Assembly: GCA_036971615.1 (NCBI GenBank)
Contig: JAYKKR010000011.1
Coordinates: 1,054,001-1,118,000 of the forward strand
Source: Amyloporia xantha
Lineage: Eukaryota; Basidiomycota; Agaricomycetes; Polyporales; Adustoporiaceae
Reading direction: 5' to 3'
DNA: 64,000 nt
Shown: positions 45,567 through 57,220 of the stretch, one piece after another
Layout of the letters: every line of letters begins with the position of its first letter
Position numbering within the stretch: the stretch's first letter is position 1
Program-made: the position numbers and the translations under genes
Notes under the pieces: model-generated
Database searches by the model: none
Seen by the model: the letters and a program-made list of their open reading frames with translations, nothing else
What the model was told of the DNA's origin: nothing

Positions 45567-48375
45567 TTTAGAGTAGGTCTGTGCAAGTGTCGTCATTTCT
45601 TATCTTTGGTGCGTGTTACTGAAACGGATGTAGGCAGCGTCTCCAGTGGCACCAACGACGTACCAAGAACTGTTCAAACGTAAGGAAGGTCTTCTGGAAG
45701 TTCTGCGAAGACAAATCAAGACGCCCATTTAGCACTTAACAATAGCGTTCACAAATGAGGGCTATAATGCATGGGATAATACAAGTACTTCTCTTAAACT
45801 GTAAGGACACGCTGCTTACTTTCTGTACAATTATGCACGTAACATCATGAATGCATCCGGCAGGTCGATCAATATCTTTCTCCACCCTTGAGGAAGAGTA
45901 AGATTATCGGACAATCTGTATTGAGATACAAATCCACTGCGATGCGGTTGTATAATACAGCCGCATCCGAGTGAATGACCGATGATCATATAGTCCCTGA
46001 GGACGATGTCCGAAAACATGCATTTACGCCATGGCAATCAGTCCAGAACCCTGAAGTATCTGTGATCTGTCCTGTGGTGTCCACTTACGACAATATGGAC
46101 ACGTACATGCCCAGAAACCAGGGGTGGACGCCCTAGAATACATCGGAGCGCTCAAGGTCAAAAGAACCGATGCGCATAATCGCTCAAGCAGAGAAGCTAT
46201 ATCATTCAAAACAGACCCAAATTTGGATACTCAGGAGGGCGAGCTTCGCCTTCCACGAGATCGCCTTTGTAGTCCGGAGAGCTAGAAACCACAACATCGC
46301 CCGATCTAGAATGTCATTACTGTGCAGGTATTCGGATAGTCGGAGGATGGGAATGCCGGCACTAGAGAATATATAGAATCGCAATGACCATCAGAGAGAA
46401 TTGTCGACACATGTAAGCAACGCTTGACGGACCTCACTTCTCTCAGAGCTTGTGACGTCGGGAAACAGCGCGATGTAACCAAGCACTACGATGAGCAATT
46501 CCGCATGGGACTGGATATCTCTCATGCGAAGGCTAAAACAAGCGGATACATAACTTCCGATAGGGAACGGAGATTGGGTCAGCAAGGGTGTTACTTCCAC
46601 GAGCGACTGGCGGTGAGACAAATGTGAGACATTAATAGTCATCCTTCCTGCATCCGATAATCGCTAGTGCAGGATGCAAATCGGTAGGACAGTATTCGCA
46701 GGCTACGGAAAGAGACAGTAACTGTTAAATCACGACACGAAAGTAAAGCAGCCTACGGTACTCATCTGATCGCAATCCGCCGAGCGGCGTTAGCGCATAT
46801 TGGGGCAGGCCTTGGTCAGGCCCCCCATCATGCCTTGAAGAATACTCAAAACTAAACGATGCCGACAGATAATCAATATGGAAGATACTTGGAAGCCTAC
46901 AAGTTGAACGTCAGCCAAGAAACATACCATTTTGGGTTTGTCCTAGGCCTGTCCATACAGTTGACATATGTACTTAGACCTGCTTAGACTTTGATTCGAT
47001 ATAGTTGAAGGCCAACTAATTGAAGAAATCAGCAGTAGGCGAGTACTCATTGGATGGTGATGGTGGAGGTTAGTAACAGGTGTGCGGCGCAGCTCGGCGT
47101 TTGCCGTAAGCGCTCAGCGAGCGTGCTCACACGTTTGAACAATTCATCTTTAGATTCACGATCTCCCTCTTGCTGTTCGAATATAAAAGCTGCTGAAATG
47201 CGTGGTACACTCATGAATTAACCGAAATCAGCATCAAGGGTGTCGCAAGTTCTGGCCATCGGCAGGCTAGGCGCTGCGACTTGCGAGAACTTTTCCGAAT
47301 TGGATTTCGTGCTGTAACTCGGATTCTCGGACGGGATAGGTGCCGAAATTCGGCCGCTCGTAGACTCCATCGGGAGGTATTCACTCGAATAGAAAACTAA
47401 CCGGCAAGATGCTAGTTGGGTTGAAGAAATCCATTGCTTTTTTCATGCTCTCATTCTCATCATACAGTAGCTTTTGACATTCCCATGTTAGAACCTTGAA
47501 TCGCCCAGATTCTCAAATGCGAGCAGCCCCAAAACCGCCAGCTACAGTCATCTCCAGGCACGAAGATCAGTGATGACTTAAAAAAGACAGTTGCAAGTGG
47601 GCGTTATGAAATTCTCGTGAGAGCCTTGCATTTCGGTCACATAAGGAATCTCTAACACCCAGACAGGGCGTCTATTGGGGCCAGGAGCTCCGCTTGGGGT
47701 TGTGTCAATATCCTCATGGGAAAGCACTCAGTTTGATTATCACCGCTACTAGATATCGTGCGACCTTGAGGTAAACTGCCCTGAGCTGCATTTTCAGTTG
47801 CTATGTGTTCTGCTATCCGCCATCCGCGGACTTACCTCTAGCGGATGCTATGTATCTGACGAATGTAGCATCTTTCTAGAAATAGGCGTTTAACAAGTGG
47901 TCCATATTTTATACGGATCACCGGCCCTTTTGGAAGTTGATGGACGGCAAGTACAACGAGGGGAGGTAGCGTCTCCGCGACAGTTTTATCCGGCTGCAAG
48001 GTTCCTGTAGTACAGGTACACGCGATGATCGAGCCTGCAAGAGAATCGGGGGGTTTGACATGACATCGCGATTCGAGTGTATCGGGCCCGAATTGTTGTG
48101 TCGACAGCCCGATAATTGGTCCGTGAAACTCGTGATCGCGATCCATATCACGTCGTCTATTGTGTCCGACTAGGCGTTCTGGGAGAAAAGAGAAGCACGA
48201 ACATGTGGTCTGGCCAGCGCATAGCCGGAAGGGAGGCTGCTTCGGGATGGATTGTCTAGTGACAATTGAACATCGACGATCACCCGTCTAAAACCGATAT
48301 ATATAAGAGTATCGGTAGTATCTTGTCGATACTGGATTCCCCTGTGTAACATCGCTTTCTCAACCGGACCTCGGA
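45567..48375. other. Gene-poor region upstream of the P450
   Basis: About 2.8 kb. Scattered minus-strand ORFs of 60-100 codons at 45831-46642 (such as SLRFYIFSSAGIPILRL-like hydrophobic sequence) do not assemble into a known protein. The last few hundred bases should contain the P450 promoter; a TATATATAAG run is at 48298-48307, about 70 bp before its ATG. Confidence 0.4.
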
Positions 48376-50587
48376 ATGTATTCCTACCTCTATCTCACGA
48401 CCCTCATCAGCCTGACTGTTCTCCTGCTTCTGCTATGTCGCTCTGCTTATTCTCGTTGGAACAGAGGACTATCTACCATGCGTCTTCCGCCCGGTCCAAC
48501 ACCTATTCCGCTGCTGGGGAATGTACATCAGTTGCCTGCGGATTATCAACAGAAGACATTTGCTGAATGGGGATCGAAATATGGTAGCGAAAACAACTAT
48601 ACGAGAAAGTCTTGTGTTGATTATGCTTATTTAGGGGATGTTGTGTTTGCAAGACTCTTCCGAACCCCGACAATTGTGATCAACTCTTGGGAAGCAGCAC
48701 AGGATCTTTTGGACAAGAGAAGTTCCAAATATTCATACAGGCCAGACTTTGTCCTGCTATCTGACCTGTGAGTTTTCGGGTTGGAATAGTGTATCTCTTC
48801 TAATTGCGCAGATAAACCAGAATGGGCTGGGATTGCGTTATCACCCACATGACGTATGGCGAACGCTTTCGGAAACATCGCAAGTGGATCTCAAACGCAT
48901 TCCAAGACAAAAAGGCCCTAGAAAGCTACCGTCCTCTTCAACGCAAAGAGACTTACGTACTACTCTCAGGACTCATGGAGAGTCCAGAACTATTGAGATC
49001 GCACATTGCCCGGTGAGTAGTACGTTCTGATTTGCCACCACTATGTCTGACGAGAAACCCAGATTTGCGGCTGCTATGATTATGAAAATAGCGTATGGAC
49101 ACTCTGTGACGTCTCTGGATGATCAATATATTCACCTTGCAGAACAAGCAGCAAGGAAGACGGTCGAGGTTGGGGGTGCTGGCTCGATGCTGGTCGATTT
49201 CTTTCCATTTTGTGAGGTTTATTGCATTTTCCAATCTATTATCACTCTGAAGTCTGTCGGTGGAGTTAGTGAGGCACATGCCAGTCTGGATGCCTGGCGC
49301 CGGGTTTAAGAGAAAGGCGTTTGAGGTCAGAAGATCCGTAAATAAAATGCTCAATACCCCGTTCGAGATGGTTAGGGATGCACTGGTGAGAGATTACATG
49401 CCTTCATTCTCGCGTAAAATTTACGTACAACTTAGCAGGTGACTGGAACTGCATCCCCATGCTTTACCGTGACACTGTTGGAGGAAGTACTTAGCGAAAG
49501 GTCACTTACAAGAGAAGACGAAGACGATATAAAAGGTGCTGCGGGTGTATTATACGGTGGTAAGATAATTGATTCTATTACATGTGGTATTGAAAATTGA
49601 CATGCCATTGATTAGCTGCTACAGACACGGTAGATCTCGTCGCTTTATCCGAGTTCACATATAAACATCCCCTTATCGATAGACAGCAGCCACTCTTGTG
49701 ACCTTCGTCCTCGCCATGATGCTCCACCCGGATGTCTTCAATAAAGCCCGGATGGAAATAGATCGTGTGGTTGGTACCGACCGGCTTCCAGATTTCGAAG
49801 ACAGGGACTCGCTGCCATATCTGGAGTGCATTTTGAGGGAAGTCTTCAGGTGTGAATGGATTAGCTTATGACTGCTTCCGACTTTATACTCACCGAGCGT
49901 AGATGGAATCCTCCCGTCCCCCTAGGTATGTTCATTACCTCCCAGCGCTCTTCATTTAATCTAGACATCGCACTAGGACTTCCTCACAAGGTCATGCTCG
50001 ACGACGAATATCGAGGATTTGATATTCCTGGCGGTTCAATGGTGATACCGAACATCTGGTTTGTATTATGTCTTGTTGCATATGTCCTTTTCTAAAAAAT
50101 GTATGTGTCAGGGAAATGTCACGGAACAAGACAGTGTACCCGGATCCAGAACGATTTTATCCAGAACGATTCCAACAGATGGATGATGAGACAGTCCGTG
50201 TACACGATCCACGTAATATGGTGTTCGGCTTCGGTCGCCGGTGAGACTATCAATCATGACGAAAGTAAAACTGGCCTCAATATCGTAATTTTTTCGCCCA
50301 GTCTCTGTCCTGGGCAGCAATTTGCAGATTCAAGCGTGTGGATTGTCGCCGCTAACATGATTGCGACACTTGACATCTGCGCGGCATGTGATGGTGCTGG
50401 AAACAAAATTACGCAGTCTGCTGTGTTTCTTCCAGGCTTCGTTAGGTGAATACTGATTGTACCTCCAGGTGTTATATTTCTGATAGCCTTTGGCAGCCAT
50501 CCTAAAGAATTTGCGTGTGATATTTCCCCACGTTCCGCAAATGTCCTAGCAATGGTCTCAGAAATGAGTTTACATACTGTCGCCTGA
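48376..50587 (+). CDS. Cytochrome P450 monooxygenase, fungal microsomal type
   Basis: N-terminal membrane anchor ([20 protein letters not shown]) and the proline-rich hinge [18 protein letters not shown]. Then [39 protein letters not shown] (helix C WxxxRK-like region), an I-helix [16 protein letters not shown], the ExxR motif [20 protein letters not shown], and the haem-binding loop [18 protein letters not shown] split by an intron near 50242-50303. The final exon reads [18 protein letters not shown] and ends HTVA, TGA at 50585-50587. About 510 residues over ten or so exons, all key motifs intact. Sequence style matches basidiomycete OrdA-like/CYP5144-type enzymes; substrate unknown. No biosynthetic cluster partner is recognised nearby. 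Confidence 0.9.
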
Positions 50588-50860
50588 CGATCGCTCCAGC
50601 TTACCTAGGCTGTGAGAACGCAAATTTACGCTCACAATTTCTACTCCAGGCGCCCCCTGTGAAGGTGTTTAGTATGCCCTTCGAATTTCACTGAACGCGA
50701 GGCTCGTCGCGTCATGTTCACGTGACATGTTCTTCGAAACATCCATAACTATCTCGTGTTTGCCATACAGTTAATCTTCATACATATATACGCGATCTTT
50801 CGCAATCGCGCTACCTCTTGAGTAATCAAACTACGAGGCAACCATCATCTCAATTCACGA
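50588..50860. promoter_or_regulatory. Spacer and promoter of the small conserved fungal gene
   Basis: Contains ACATATATACG at about 50781-50791, roughly 75 bp upstream of the ATG at 50861, a plausible TATA element. No exon. Confidence 0.4.
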
Positions 50861-51276
50861 ATGAGTGCGAGCGACGGACAGGACGCTTCACGCCTTCTAC
50901 CCGCCCCCGATCACAGCAGTAACGCAAATGCTGCGAAAATCGAGGTCGACTCTGATAAGGCACTTAAGTTTGATGCATTGGGACCCATGGTAGTGAACAG
51001 TGATGGGGTAAGTGTCAGCTCGGAGCACGCGCTTGGTCAATTGACTAATACGTTCATCAGACCCTCTCCAGAATCGCTAATTGGCGAAATATGACTGACT
51101 TCGAGAGGGAGCGAACCATCAGGGTACTAAGTGCTCGAAACAAGTGTGTCACTGGTTTTACAGGATGTCGGTTGAACGCCAGTTGACAATTCTACCGCAG
51201 GGTTCGGATCGCGAGTCAGGAAAATAAAAAGGCTGAACCGGGTGCAGAGGCCATTTCAAGCAGTGAAGACAGATGA
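50861..51276 (+). CDS. Small conserved fungal protein (unknown function)
   Basis: Three exons. Exon 1 MSASDGQDASRLLPAPDHSS to KFDALGPMVVNSDG; exon 2 TLSRIANWRNMTDFERERTI and RVLSARNK; exon 3 VRIASQENKKAEPGAEA and SSSEDR, TGA at 51274-51276. The core 'LGPMVVNxDGTLSRIANWxxMTxxERExTxRVLxxRNK' is strongly conserved among fungi as a short protein of about 90-110 residues. No enzyme motif, signal peptide or membrane segment. I know of no assigned role. Confidence 0.78.
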
Positions 51277-51598
51277 GAGAAGTGATTTCTGATGTACTGT
51301 TTACAAGTGAATAGTGTAATATACAAAAGCGGCATTCATCATAACTGGCAGTGTATGCGAATGTCAAATTATACCACGCGTCGTGAGCGTGTCCGATCCT
51401 TTCGGTCAATCACCTTGTCATCGTGCTTGCCTCACGTTCTGCCAGGAACATTTGAGGAGACGGTCTTCCATTCAGGACAATAGACTGATGACCAGAGTAT
51501 ATCTGTGACGGACGTGGTTAGCGTGAACCACTCATCATTCTGCATAGCATTTGGATGGAGAAAACCACACTGTGTCGTGACGGCGTTCACGTCAAAAA
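51277..51598. other. Intergenic between convergent genes
   Basis: About 320 bp between the small fungal gene and the 3' end of the F-box gene. No gene supported. Confidence 0.45.
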
Positions 51599-53319
51599 TC
51601 AAGGGTCCTGTCTCTGGTCCCAAGTTTGGACTTGCCACTCCTCGAGTTGCTTCACTACAAAATCCACCTCACGCCGCTCATTAGGAACCCATTGACCCTG
51701 CGATTTCAGTCTTCGACTGATGATACGCGTGGAAATTTGGTGCGGATACTCACTTCCCAAAAGGTGCCATTGATAGACAGTCTTCGGAGACATCTAGGCC
51801 CCCTCTGCATGAAGTCCAGAGCTTTCTTACTATCCATGAGAATACGTTTGCGTTTCATATTACGCGTCTCGATGCGAATGGTGCGGAGATGGTGCAAGGA
51901 TGAAATGATCTCGGGCAAATCGGCCTGCGGCGCGTGCAAAAACATCAGTCAGAGCGTGCGCCCGTATCGTCCTACACTTACCAACAGCTTGCCTGATATT
52001 GCTATCGCAAGCTCCTCCAAACCCCCACACCTTGTACAAAACTCCCTCAAGGCATCCCGGCGGACGAGAGCTGTGTCCATTCTAAGAACTCGAAGAGTTT
52101 TCGCCTGCTTCTGCGTGAGAGACGCAAGAAGACTATCGAAATTGACGCTTGCGCCTCTATTCTCCTCGCCAACAAGGCGCAGGTCCACGAGCGGGGCACA
52201 GGCCACGACCCATCGTATCCACTTGCAGAGATAAGCCGCGTGTTCCACAGTATCGATGGTGCTGTGGCGAACAGTGAGCGAACGCAAATGGTAGAGACGA
52301 GGGGCTACAGAAGGCGTCCGAAGTTGCTGACGAAGGCGTCAGGTGAGAGTTCACGAGCTAAAGAAGGAGACGTACCCAATAGTAATGCAAATCGAGGTGT
52401 TTGAGGTACGGTAATTCCGTCAGGAAGGCGAAGACATCATTGTCCGTGAGTGAATAGGATAAGCCCAGGGCAAATCCCTGAATTTGTCCAAGATGAGGGG
52501 CCAAAGAACGCAAGACGCCTGGCGTTATCGATCCACAATTGTCCTGTCGCCCGGTTCAGTGCATATTGTGGGAGAATGAATGCGGGGATGCCCACTAGGA
52601 GATATAATCCTCGTAGTGATGCAGACAATCTACCCAACCAGTCCGGCAGGAGTTGAAGAATCGCGCGAGTGGGATTGTCGATGGTGAGATTGTCTAGATT
52701 ATTCATTTTCGTCACCATAGGGGCCCGTACAGCATCCGTGGAGGAACCATTAATAGCGAGATTTCGGAGGAACGAACATTCTCCAAGGATGGGCAACACG
52801 TTGGAGAACACATCGACACTGTACCGTATGGGTCTTAAGACTAATGTGGATAAGTTGCGCCAACATTTCATCGCTGCGGGGAAACGGCCGTCAAACAAGT
52901 CAAGGTGAAGAGACGCTTTGTTTAGGTAACCTTGCAGAGAAAACATACGCGCGGGTCAGGATCACCGCATGCTATTCAGCTAGGAGAAGCAATACCGCTG
53001 ATCTCAACGTAGATCACATTCGCTGCATTATGGGGCAGACACGCTGCGTAGAGGATTCCATCCTGTGCATGAAACATGTAAGTTAGAATAGATTCAGCAT
53101 TTTTAAGCGTCTCACCAAGCGTCTCACGATTAAATCGTCCTTCCTACGATAATCGATTTTGAGGATCCAGGGATAGAACAGTACCACACGCCTATACAGC
53201 ACTCTTGATGCAACTTCCGCAAAAATGCGGTTAACAAGAGCACATTCGCATAACGCAACCTTGTCATGCTCCAAATAATCGAGTATGCAGGCGAGTATAT
53301 CGTAATTGATATGACTCAT
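51599..53319 (-). CDS. F-box/LRR-type protein
   Basis: ATG at 53319 opens an F-box: INYDILACILDYLEHDKVAL then CECALVNRIFAEVASRVLY and RRVVLFYP. Later exons contain leucine-rich segments: CWRNLSTLVLRPIRYSVDV, FLRNLAINGSS, MNNLDNLTIDNPTRAILQLL, LYHLRSLTVRHSTID, LVDLRLVGEENRG, LEELAIAISGKLL and LHHLRTIRIETRN. Predicted substrate-recognition subunit of an SCF ubiquitin ligase; such genes form large, fast-evolving families in Agaricomycetes. Ends at TGA 51599-51601 in the chosen frame (WQVQTWDQRQDP), but the last splice junctions are uncertain. About 500 residues. Confidence 0.75.
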
Positions 53320-55317
53320 GAAGAAAGGAGAATAGTGAGATAAATCGTTGTCACGATATCGAAACGCTTTCGAATCTTCGCGATGAGATATATCAGACCA
53401 GGATATCGAAGGGCAGATCGACAGAACTCACTGAAAGTGCAGGTTCGGATGATCAATTGCAAGTGCGTGCGCAAAACTGACAGCGGGCTCGATTTTGGAC
53501 CCAGCAGTAGTCCTGCAGGTAGGTTTGAATCTATTATAGCGGTTCTTCAACTACTTATTGAGATTCGTAGGCTTTTCGAAATATTCGAATGGTCTGCGAA
53601 GTGGCGTTGTGACATATGTTCAAGACTTCAAGTTGACAGATCTCACTGAAAGGGAATGTTTACAAGCGGAGTTTCAACTTGCTAAGAGGCGAGTGCACAT
53701 TTCTTCTACGTACGTATAATGTATTGTAAGTTACTAGACGCAGTACCACACTGAGCAGGTTCAGAATCTCACTTCGAAGTCACTGTGTCTACCATAAAAG
53801 GTATTTTGCGCAACGATCTGCCGGATCGTTCAATAGCTTCCGTTCTTGGATTGGTATCTCAACTTCAACACCACGGCGCTTTAAGTAGGTACATACATTT
53901 CTACCTCTTGTATAAGTCCAACTGAGCTGTAGCATGTCGAGCACAGTGCATTTCGGGCAATCAGTATTCCTTCCAACCGGCATATGCCCAGTCGTGAGCA
54001 TGTAAGACGGAAAGCGCATTCGAGCGATCGCTACGGCAGCCACACACTCAGTCTAAGGAAAAGGCTCGTGGTATCATCAGTTGCGACCTTTCGGCCAGAC
54101 ATTGCCAAGTCGTGAAGCGCAAAAGATCTTCTCCGTGCAGAAATGGTAGCAGTACTTTGCTGCACCCTGGTAACAACGTTTGTGGGGATGATGTCAATCT
54201 GCCTACTGATTACAACGCACAGCCTTCGAGTAAAGCACGCTTGATTGTGCGTCTGCAAACATGCTTCTCAATGCTAATAAAGTCCCCATGTGCTTTTCGA
54301 TCGGGGTGGTGGAAACGTGGTGTGACGAGTTATTCCGCTTGTCCTCAGTTTGTCCTTTCGCTGTGCATTCTGCCTATGCCCGGACATGTCGATGGGCTCA
54401 GAGAATATCTCGTTCCCAGTGGCTTCGAGAAGCATGTCAAGTTGGGCCGCGAGCCTTGTTGGAATGATTGATTGCTATTGAGTCCTTTACGCAGCAAAAG
54501 GGCCCCGGGGCCGTTGTTATTTGTCGATCTCAAATGACATCAAGCGGTGAAGGATCTCCGGGTTGACCCGGTTGAGACGAATTGCACCTTGGTAAGTGGC
54601 AACGTGCGGGAAGCTGACGCTGGTCTGTCTGAACATGACGCACATTGTACAGCCTTGGGATAGCCTTAAAGTAAGTATACCTAATTGCACATTTGCAAAT
54701 TCTGCTTGCAGATGCTACTAGAAGAGGTCCCCTTTTCCCGACGAGAGAACAAGCGGTCTTCTTTCACCATCGTGCGCTGATGCAATCTGTGAGCCAAGGT
54801 CGCCCAGTATGCCTATGAGAATGTTAGCTATCTATAATCGTCGCTCATAGAGTTCACCATCTGACGAAAAGTATAGCGCGGTCATGGACACCTTGATCAT
54901 ACCCTTACAGAATTCGATGGTTTGTCTGTAGATCTGAGGCTCGAATAACGCGGACAAGATCTAAGTTAAATGACTCCAGGTTACCAAGCTTTTCTGAAGA
55001 TTATTGAAACAGTGAGTACTCGTCTTTGTCGTGTCCTGGATTGGCCGCAGATATGCTGGAAAAGTTGCTGACGCCCAAGACCTGGTTAATCGGGATAAAT
55101 GCGCATCTGCGGATTGGGCTGATCCTGAGGCAGTACGCTGAGTGGTGAACCCGTGCTCATTGTTCTTGGGTTTACAACAGTCGCATATGTGATATGCCGC
55201 AGCAATGTTTATGTCCACACGGTCTCGCTCACCCGCCTATCGTGGATATAAATTTGCCTGACGCAGACTGGAATGTCTCTAAACTAAGCAAAGTACTCAA
55301 CCACAGAACTAGCCACC
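53320..55317. other. No recognisable gene
   Basis: About 2 kb. Short open segments include a hydrophobic plus-strand stretch at about 54144-54210 (MVAVLCCTLVTTFVGMMSIC) and a minus-strand segment at 53789-54043, but none joins into a known protein. The right end should hold the promoter of the Ser/Thr-rich gene. Confidence 0.4.
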
Positions 55318-56306
55318 ATGTTCTTCTCTACATCCATACTTCTCGCTGTTGCCAGCCTCAGCAGTCTTGCTGGTGCTGCCAGGTTGCCTGGTATAACTTC
55401 CTCTGCGTCGATCATAACAACTGTGCCATTCAGCGTTGCGTCGAAGTAAGCAGGTCATTTCTTGTCGTTCGCCCCGTTCGAGATAGTTTTGAACGTTTAT
55501 ATACTAATTGACTGTGTTTCAGCTCCACCGCAGTGGGCGGCACCTCTTCTGCGATCATATCCAGGTAGTTGTTTCTGCTTGTCGTGTTTGAGAGCACTGC
55601 CTGTGATTGTTGTATTAATCGTCATTTTAGTATCGCCACTACCATCACGGTTAATGCCACCAGTGGCGTCGAGTCTGCATCGTCCGCGCCCGCCTCCACT
55701 GTGACGGCTTCAGCGGGGCCTAGTACCATCGTGACCATCACGTCCTCGCTGGCGTCCGCCTCCATTGTAACCGTCTCGCCCTCACTGGCGTCCTCTTCCA
55801 TTGTAACCGTCTCGCCCTCACTGGCATCCGCGTCCATCGTGACTGTCTCCTCCACACTGGTGTCTCCCACAACAGTAACAATCTCACCCACGATCGTCTC
55901 TTCCTCTGCATCTCTCAGGTGAGCATCTGCCAGCCATCTCGCTTGAGCGACAGGCTACATTTCCTCGTCCAAGTCCATGCTCACCGGAATTACTAGCACG
56001 GAAAGCATCACCACCAGTGCTGCCCCGACGACTGTTGTGACCTCCACCAAGGTCGTTACTCTCACGGAGATATTTTACACCTGCGCGGCGTTCACTCCCT
56101 CCGCCTCTGCGACTGGCACCGCTTCCGTTTCCCAATCTGTGGGCCCAGTTTCCGCGCCTGCGTCGCCCACTGTTGTCCCGGGCTCTACATCCGCGTCTGC
56201 GTCGCCCACTGTCGCCCCGGGCTCTACATCCGCTTTCGTCACCGGCGAACCCGCGTCCGCCTCTCCTTCCGCCTCTCCTGCTGTTGGCCGGAATGTAGTT
56301 GCATAG
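55318..56306 (+). CDS. Ser/Thr/Ala-rich secreted protein with tandem repeats
   Basis: Signal peptide MFFSTSILLAVASLSSLAGA (ATG 55318), then a mature chain nearly all Ser, Thr, Val, Ala and Pro. A 12-residue repeat of the type IVTVSPSLASAS occurs about four times in a row, and a second repeat PGSTSASASPTVA occurs twice near 56150-56230. In between are one Cys-containing segment (TEIFYTCAAFTPSASATG) and TTVVTSTKVVTLT. It ends SPAVGRNVVA with no hydrophobic GPI tail. Probably a heavily O-glycosylated wall or extracellular protein of about 270 residues. Three introns; the exon near 55914-55975 is uncertain. Confidence 0.7.
55728..55871 (+). repeat. 36-bp coding tandem repeat, four copies
   Basis: Units at 55728, 55764, 55800 and 55836; the second and third are nearly identical (ATTGTAACCGTCTCGCCCTC then ACTGGCGTCC). 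Each encodes 12 residues, so copy-number change would keep the frame. Confidence 0.8.
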
Positions 56307-57220
56307 GTGTTTCGTGTTGACTCGCCGTGAAGGCCTCCGGCATGATAGCGTTCACGGTATTGTGTGATGAAATATGCCTTCTGAACGTAAAGGACACTGG
56401 GTTATGTTTTGTAGAACATTTCAGATGCCATGGTCTGGAGCCTGAGGTAAACTCCAGGGGTAGTAAATGCGGCTTATTATCGGACAATCTTGGAACGAAA
56501 TGTAGAACAACGAGTGATCGCAGTAAAACTTGTGACATCGCTTAGCTGACTAGAGGCCGCAGCTTCAAATCGAGGCCATTTTCTGTCTTGGGCCTTTGCT
56601 ATCAGGCTCTGCATCTCTGTCACGCCATCCGTTCTGATGGACGACTCACCGACGACTCTACGGAATAAGAATTTTTGATTCAGGCTTCTCTACACTCTGA
56701 TTAAAGTAGTGCGAACGGTGAAGCTAGTCAATGTCAAACAATTTCATGGAATCTTGCTCATTTGTATCCGTGGCGGATGAACGTTTGAACAGCTCTGATC
56801 GGCGGGCGTGCGATCAACTCGATCGACGCGGTACGATGCCGTCGACACCCGCTTAACCACTCTCTTTCATTTATCTTGCCTGCCAGACTTCGCCGACATA
56901 TCGATATACATACGCTTCTTTACTCTGAACACGCGCGATGATACTTCAACTTCAGGGCCAAGACATGCACGGCGCAGGCTAGCCAATGGATGTCTGGGAT
57001 AGATATAACGCGGAGACTGGGCATCTTATCTATGCTTCTCGAGGCCTATTCAAAACCTTAGAACTTTGGAAGGCTTTCCGCATCCATGTACTCCGACTCA
57101 TAACGTGAGTGGGGCTTCTTATCTATGGGCTTCGTATCTAATCTGGTACGTCGGACTGGTTATAAGTCGCACTTTCACCCTCCGGTGTTGCAGCGGTACA
57201 CCTACACCCTTCCTTCAACC
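56307..57220. other. Intergenic, upstream region of the urea permease
   Basis: About 900 bp; no coding exon recognised. The part nearest the permease carries GATA-type sites listed separately. Confidence 0.45.
57026..57124. promoter_or_regulatory. Two GATA-factor sites upstream of the urea permease
   Basis: TTATCT (reverse of AGATAA, an HGATAR site) at 57026-57031 and at 57119-57124, each within CTTATCTATG; a further GATAGATA is at about 56998. They lie about 195 and 100 bp before the ATG. Fungal urea permeases are known targets of AreA/Nit2-type GATA activators, so nitrogen control is plausible. Confidence 0.5.

Noticed and set aside
46000..46700. Minus-strand ORFs as a second DUF6533 gene
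   Set aside because: They are hydrophobic in places but lack the conserved 'LTLDxEVxxIW' and 'LNRY' blocks.
54100..54480. 119-codon plus-strand ORF as a gene
   Set aside because: No family similarity, no supporting splice sites, and an overlapping frame is equally open.
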